Assembly (NCBI GenBank): GCA_947311845.1
Contig: CAMZMU010000059.1
Location: 37,685,226-37,749,225 of the forward strand
Direction: 5' to 3'
Origin: Poa pratensis
Taxonomy: Eukaryota > Streptophyta > Magnoliopsida > Poales > Poaceae
DNA length: 64,000 nt
The notes below the pieces were generated by a model. The model made no database searches. It worked only from the letters and a program-made list of their open reading frames with translations, and was not told the DNA's origin. Every line of letters begins with the position of its first letter. Position 1 is the first letter of the stretch. Shown here one piece after another: positions 59,041-64,000 of this stretch. Position numbers and translations under genes: made by a program.

Positions 59041-62000
59041 ATGACCTTCAGCACATGGCTTGATGGGATCGTGGGAGGAGGGATTGCGGAAACTGCAACT
59101 ATTCGGGTCTTCAATCGAGCGTCTGGGACCTACGAAACACGCTCCTTCCAATCTCCGAACCAACTGCTTGATGCCTTGGCCGGCGTGGTCTGTGGCGGAG
59201 CAGCAGTCGCGTTGTGCTTGGCAGCGTGGAGGTACTACCAGTACAGTATGTCTCTGGGCAAGTATGGCCGGGACATGACGGCCTCGGCCCGCAAGGCCGA
59301 CCCGGTGATCGGCCGTGACGATGAGATTGATCGTGTCATCTGCATCCTCTGCCGCCGGACCAAGAACTGTGCCGCGCTCGTCGGTGCGGCAGGCGTTGGC
59401 AAGACAGCCATCGCCGAGGGCCTCGCACAGCGCATCGCCGCTGGGACGGTCCCTGCCGCACTCGCTGGAGCACGCGTCGTGGAAGTGGACCTCGGGGCCA
59501 TGGTGGCCGGGACTATGTACCGCGGCATGTTCGAGGAGCGTATGAAGAACGTGATAAGGCAGGCGGAGGTTGCTAATGGGAAGATGATTCTCTTCATCGA
59601 CGAGATGCACATGCTTCTTGGCGGTGGTGGTAGTCTGGTCCACCAGCCTAGCACGGACGCTTGCAACATGCTGAAGCCGGCGTTGGCCCGTGGTCGTATC
59701 CGCTGCGTGGGCGCGACAACTCTGGATGAGTACAGCAAGTACATTGAGAAGGATGCCGCATTGGAGCGGCGATTCCAAAAGGTGCATGTTGAGGAGCCAA
59801 GCACGCATGCAACCATTGCCATTCTGCGAGGGCTAAAGAAAAGGTACGAGAAGCACCATGGCTTGGAAATCCAGGATGCTGCTCTTGTTGCTGCCGTACA
59901 GCTTGCTGCCCGATATATCACAGGTAAGGAATTGATTTTACTCATTTTGTTGTGACGTCATTGGTAGATGCACATACACCTAGTCACTTAAGAAGTAAGG
60001 ATAAGAAAATGAAGAAAATTGAGTATGCTGATCTCAATTAGTTATGGTCAGATGTCTATCCTTGTAAAGGTTGTGTTGCGCAGTTTGAAATTCAAGAATA
60101 ATCAGTTGATCACATTAAAGCGCCGTGGACTACCCAAAACCCATATTTTATTGCATAAATTAAGTCCAAATAATTTATGACTTGTGTTTAGGGTGCTGTG
60201 GAGTCTTGTATTGTATTAGATACATTAAGTTGAAAATTTATATGTTGTGTCAGAGTGTTGTAGAGTAGTACATTGTAGCATTCGATATATTAATTTGAAA
60301 TAATGTATAAATCGTGTTTAGAGCGTTCTTGTGTGCCCTAACGTAGAGCGTTCTTGAGTGCCCATCTTATTAGGTACGTAAAGTTGAAAATTAATTCTTA
60401 AATTGTGTTATATGAGCCACGGAGTACTCTTGTTGCATTGGATACGTTAGTTTGCAATAAATTATAAATTGTGTGAACAAATTCATGACAATGCCGTATG
60501 TATAAATTAATTCAGCAACCTGCACGGCAGTGTATTTTCTTTTCTACTGAGTTGCATTCATGAGTGGCAAGAATGTATATATCTAGGAGAAAATTGATGG
60601 ATATTATTGTTGTCTGTATAGGTCGTCAATTTCCTGATAAGGCAATCGATCTGATCGATGAGGCATGTGCCACTGTAGCCAAAAGGATGATGCAAATTGG
60701 CAAACAAGAAAAGGAAGTGAACTTTGTCCTAACTAGCTCTCGAAATGCAGTAAACGAAGTGATTGTTGGCCCGGATGAAGTAGCACAGGTAGGCATTCTT
60801 TTCTTATTGAAATTTGTGTCCATTGTTCTGTCAATGTGATGTGGTTGTCACACATGTCCCACTGTTATGATTTGAAGGTTGTGAGCCGATGGACTGGAAT
60901 TCCTGTCACCACACTTGATCAAGGGGAGAAGGATAAATTGATCCACCTAGCGGCCAGATTGCATGAGCGAGTTGTTGGCCAGGATGAAGCGGTTAGTAAG
61001 GTTGCGCGAGCAGTGTTGCGTTCTAGGACTGGCCTTGATCAGCCTGGCCAACCAATAGGCTCATTCCTCTTTTTGGGCTCGACTGGTGTTGGAAAGACAG
61101 AGCTTGCAAAAGCTCTTGCGGAACAGCTATTTGACAGCGAGAAGATGTTGGTTCGCATTGACATGTCTGAATATGTTGGGGCTGGATCTGTCTATCGTCT
61201 GATTGGAGCACCTCCAGGGTTTGTCTTCTCTATTTGAACACTACTACATTATCATATCCTACTTAGTCTTTAATTAATTTGACTGATCTTAATGTTTCTT
61301 TTGTACTGGAACATGTTAAAGCTCTCTGACCATCAAGATGGTGGACAACTGACTGAGAAGGTGCGGAGGCGCCCATATTGTGTCGTCCTTTTTGATGAGG
61401 TTGAGAAGGCAGATCCCTCGGTGTTGAATATTTTCCTTCAGATCCTTGATGATGGTATGTTGACTGATAGCAAAGGCCGTTTAGTTGATTTCAAGAATAC
61501 GATTATCATCATGACCTCCAATCTGGGGTCAGAGCATCTACTAGCAGGAATGTGTGGAGAAAACACAATGGAAACTGCTCGGGACCTTCTCATGAAACAG
61601 GTTTGTTTGTGAATCCAAAACGTGCCTCTAAAGCCTGCACGCACTAGTTATCTCTCAGCTGGTTGTTACTCATGTATATTTGTTCGTGCAGGTCCAGAAA
61701 CATTTCAAGCCCGAGCTTCTCAACAGACTGAGTGCGATCATTGTATTTGAGCCGCTTTCGCGAGATAGGCTGAAAGAGATCGTGGCAATCCAAATGAACA
61801 GCGTCATCGCCAGGGTAGCTAACAAGGGCATCTCTCTACGTGCAAGCGACGCCGCATTGGACTGCATTTTGTCGGAATCATACAACCCGGTACGTCCTTT
61901 TTTCTTCAGATAACCAGTTAACCCGTCAGTATGTTTTAGTAATCATGCATGCTCGATCTCTGTGCATTGCAGATGTACGGTGCAAGGCCCATAAGAAGGT

Positions 62001-62293
62001 GGGTGCAGGAGAACGTGATGACGGCGATCTCTGAGATGCTGGTCAAGGGAGAAGCCGGTGCAGGCTCAGCGATCTCCATCGATGCTATGGACGACACGAA
62101 GGGGCTGAGGTACGAAGTGGTGAAGGAAGTGGCGGCGAGACTTACTGGTGACTCCGGCGATGATTTGGTTGTGGCTACTCCCATTACGAATGGCAACATG
62201 GCTGAAAACGTTAGGCCTCCTTCTGGCACTTCCGGGGCAGGGTTGAACTTGTATTGGCCAATCAAGGCTCTGTTAGCAAAGCTTAACACCTAA
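59041..62293 (+). CDS. ClpB/Hsp101-like AAA+ ATPase with an N-terminal membrane segment
   Basis: Two-ring AAA+ protein of the Hsp100/Clp family, which unfolds or disaggregates proteins by threading them through a central pore. Exons: 59041-59923, 60622-60788, 60878-61222, 61322-61600, 61692-61889, 61973-62293. Phases agree and 2193 nt give 730 aa, well short of Hsp101 (about 910). Residues 43-63 are hydrophobic ([20 protein letters not shown]), where family members carry the Clp N-domain. NBD1: [14 protein letters not shown], Walker A GAAGVGKT, pore loop [11 protein letters not shown], Walker [10 protein letters not shown]. The ClpB middle coiled coil is missing: [12 protein letters not shown] is followed within about 45 residues by [13 protein letters not shown]2: Walker A GSTGVGKT, Walker [37 protein letters not shown], sensor 2 [10 protein letters not shown]. 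The exon 3/4 join uses GTCTTC as donor and is the least certain. Confidence 0.9.
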
Positions 62294-62332
62294 GTATCCT
62301 CACTAAGAGCCTGATTGTTTAGATTTTTAACA

Positions 62333-62380
62333 GTGCTAAGGTCCTCTCACTCGCCCGGGGCCGGTGGAGGACCTTAGCAC
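62333..62380. repeat. Short hairpin repeat
   Basis: GTGCTAAGGTCCTC (62333-62346) and its exact complement GAGGACCTTAGCAC (62367-62380) with a 20-base loop. A 28-bp direct copy starting GTGCTAAGGTCCTC is at 63138-63165, and 62367-62391 is an exact 25-bp inverted match to 63127-63151. Confidence 0.9.
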
Positions 62381-62465
62381 ATTTTGGTAGTCCGTGATCT
62401 GTTAAGTTTCTTCCATCAAGTGAGATTACATTTAGGATCTGCATGTTTATGCTACATGGCCTTTA

Positions 62466-63182
62466 GGTTGGATTAATGCTTCGTGGAATCAATGGGTTTC
62501 AACAATAAGACTGCAATTTTCTTGGCATCCGGAAAGATTTACAAATCAGAGAAAACCATGGCCCCTCTTCTTGAAATGTTTCCTCTTCTACAGACAAAAG
62601 AAACATTAGCATCAGACGAGGAACTTGCTCCATTTAAGGTATTGTTAGGTCAGAGACACACAAATATGTTGTGGAATTCCATATGGGTATTGTTCTAAAT
62701 GTAACTTTCTTCCCAGAACTTCTCTTCAAGGATGGCTGCAATCGATTATAGTGTTTGCGCCTATAGTGAAGTTTTTGTGACCACACAAGGTGGAAATTTC
62801 CCTCATTTTCTTATGGGACACAGAAGATACTTGTATGGTGGACATTCAAAGACAATTAAGCCAGACAAACGAAGGCTGGCCATACTCTTTGATAATCCAC
62901 GTATCGGGTATGACATTGCACCGACCTTAGTTTTAATTTTCGTTTCAGATCGTAAGCATTTACACCTTATATTCTTCATCTCTATAGTCGATAGTAATTC
63001 CTTGTTCATTTTTATGCAGATGGAAGTCGTTGAAACGGCACTTGCTCAATATGAGAGCACATAGCGATGCCAAAGGGGTTGAGCTCAAAAGACCAAATGA
63101 ATCAATATACACCTTTCCATGTCCTGACTACCAAAATGTGCTAAGGTCCTCTCACTCGCCCGGGGGAGAGGTGATCGATTAG
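62466..63182 (+). pseudogene. GDP-fucose O-fucosyltransferase gene fragment (C-terminal part)
   Basis: Encodes only the C-terminal part of a plant O-fucosyltransferase-type protein (DUF246/O-FucT family). Exon A (to 62638): [44 protein letters not shown]. Exon B (62717-62907): NFSSRMAAIDYSVCAYSEVF, VTTQGGNFPHFLMGHRRYLY, KTIKPDKRRLAILFDNPRI. Exon C (63020 on): WKSLKRHLLNMRAHS, LKRPNESIYTFPCPD. After FPCPD the family sequence stops and the frame runs into the flanking repeat, ending at a TAG at 63182. The N-terminal two thirds of the enzyme are absent, so activity is not expected. Introns are retained, which argues for a DNA-level copy and not a processed one. Confidence 0.75.
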
Positions 63183-63312
63183 GCAGTCGTGTGCCCAGAA
63201 GCAGGCAACACAGAGAAACAAAAATGATAGAACAGAGTTTTTGTGGTCTTATGTTACACACGAGAAAGCTTCATTTATTACTCGTTTGGTGTCTACTAAC
63301 GTTCTAGTTGCA
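63183..63312. other. Spacer
   Basis: Short AT-rich spacer between the O-fucosyltransferase fragment and a retroelement tail. Confidence 0.4.
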
Positions 63313-64000
63313 TTTTTTTTTTGAAAGGATCTGAATTATAAAGAAGGAAGCAGAGTACAAATTACAAGGCGATCCAACATAAGTACGAAATTACAAAGGA
63401 GTCCCTGCAAAAAGCACCGAGCACCCGAGCCTTCAGGAAAGAACGCAATCAGGTCCACCACCGTCGCTCCCGAGAAACCTAGCCGAGCCGCCATCGCCGT
63501 ACCTCGAACCACCGGAGAAGAGACTCCACCTCATGAAGAAGACGGCCGCAAGATCCATCCGCCGCCGCGCGACGGAATCTGAGCCCGCTGAACGACCACG
63601 ACCACAGAGACCTCTCCCCCACACCGCCAAACTTCCAGCCGACGCAGCTCCGACGAGGCCCACCCTCCACAGCACCCAGACTCCGGCAACACCGCCCCCC
63701 TCGCCACCACGGCCGGCCAAGGCAGAGAAACCGAAGAAGAAGAACACCACCAGGACTCACCTGCACCAAAAACAGCACGCCGAGCTTCACCGCTCCTCCC
63801 CTCGCCACCTCAGCCGCCAGAGGAACACGGACGAAGCCCTGCGCCTGACGGAACACATCCACGACCTCCCCGGCCGCGAAGCCGTAACGGAAGGAGGGAA
63901 GACCAATCCCTAAACACAAGCGCCTCCGCCACCGTCTTCGTCGGCGCCAAAACGGGCACGCACACCTACTAACTACCCTACCTACACTCGGACGGAGGCC
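63313..64000 (-). mobile_element. 3' part of another retroelement (runs off right edge)
   Basis: A T run at 63313-63322 followed by GAAAGGATCTGAATTATAAA looks like the poly(A) tail and 3' untranslated part of a minus-strand LINE-like element, as in the two elements near the left of the window. Beyond it the sequence becomes GC-rich with long open frames on both strands (63433-63919), none with a domain I recognise. The sequence differs from elements 1 and 2. Confidence 0.5.

Noticed and set aside
1..64000. tRNA, rRNA, CRISPR array or organelle insertion
   Set aside because: None was recognised on either strand by eye; a dedicated scan (tRNAscan-SE, Infernal) was not possible here.

Overview
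This window looks like nuclear DNA of a Triticeae grass (wheat, Aegilops or barley type). Its genes are split into many short exons by GT-AG introns and belong to plant families. The spaces between them are filled with nested transposons of grass type: Stowaway and Tourist-like MITEs, PIF/Harbinger-like and hAT-like elements, a CACTA end, solo LTRs, and LINE-type elements with poly(A) tails. I saw no bacterial-style operon, CRISPR array, rRNA or tRNA. The species call is inference; no search was run.

Layout. (1) 1-3398, minus: 5' part of a leucine-rich-repeat receptor kinase of the LRR-VIII-1/HPCA1 type; its kinase domain lies beyond the left edge. (2) 3861-9770: two minus-strand LINE-like elements that carry only a zinc-knuckle ORF1 and no reverse transcriptase. 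(3) 10620-12850, minus: a complete four-exon KRTCAP2-type oligosaccharyltransferase subunit gene. (4) 13426-15262: a Harbinger-like element, then a hAT-like element directly upstream of (5), a CCR4-NOT subunit 2 gene (NOT2/VIP2) on the plus strand with 13 coding exons at 18757-23191 and a long leader intron full of small insertions. (6) 24642-29569 and 44867-49943, both minus: two copies of a gene with an extended PHD finger and two BRCT domains, related to plant BRCA1/BARD1 but with no RING domain seen. Copy A reads open through 11 exons (587 aa). Copy B keeps the exon structure but has two frame-breaking changes. (7) About 15 kb of nested elements between the copies: a Harbinger-like or unclassified element, a gypsy-type fragment with a solo LTR inside it, a gag-only LTR element, a CACTA end with B3-like coding remnants, and a coiled-coil pseudogene. 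(8) 50270-58550: mostly transposons and AT-rich DNA, including a large Harbinger-like element and a second solo LTR. (9) 59041-62293, plus: a six-exon ClpB/Hsp101-like AAA+ gene (730 aa) with a predicted membrane segment where the Clp N-domain should be and no room for the ClpB middle domain. (10) 62466-63182: an O-fucosyltransferase gene fragment bordered by repeats. (11) 63313-64000: the poly(A) end of another retroelement.

The genes do not form a pathway. They are separate housekeeping or signalling functions: receptor signalling, N-glycosylation, mRNA deadenylation and transcription, a DNA-repair or chromatin-type reader, and a protein-unfolding ATPase. For four genes the exon coordinates were worked out by hand so that all donors, acceptors and phases agree; the totals are multiples of three (KRTCAP2 366 nt, NOT2 1842 nt, PHD-BRCT copy A 1764 nt, ClpB-like 2193 nt).
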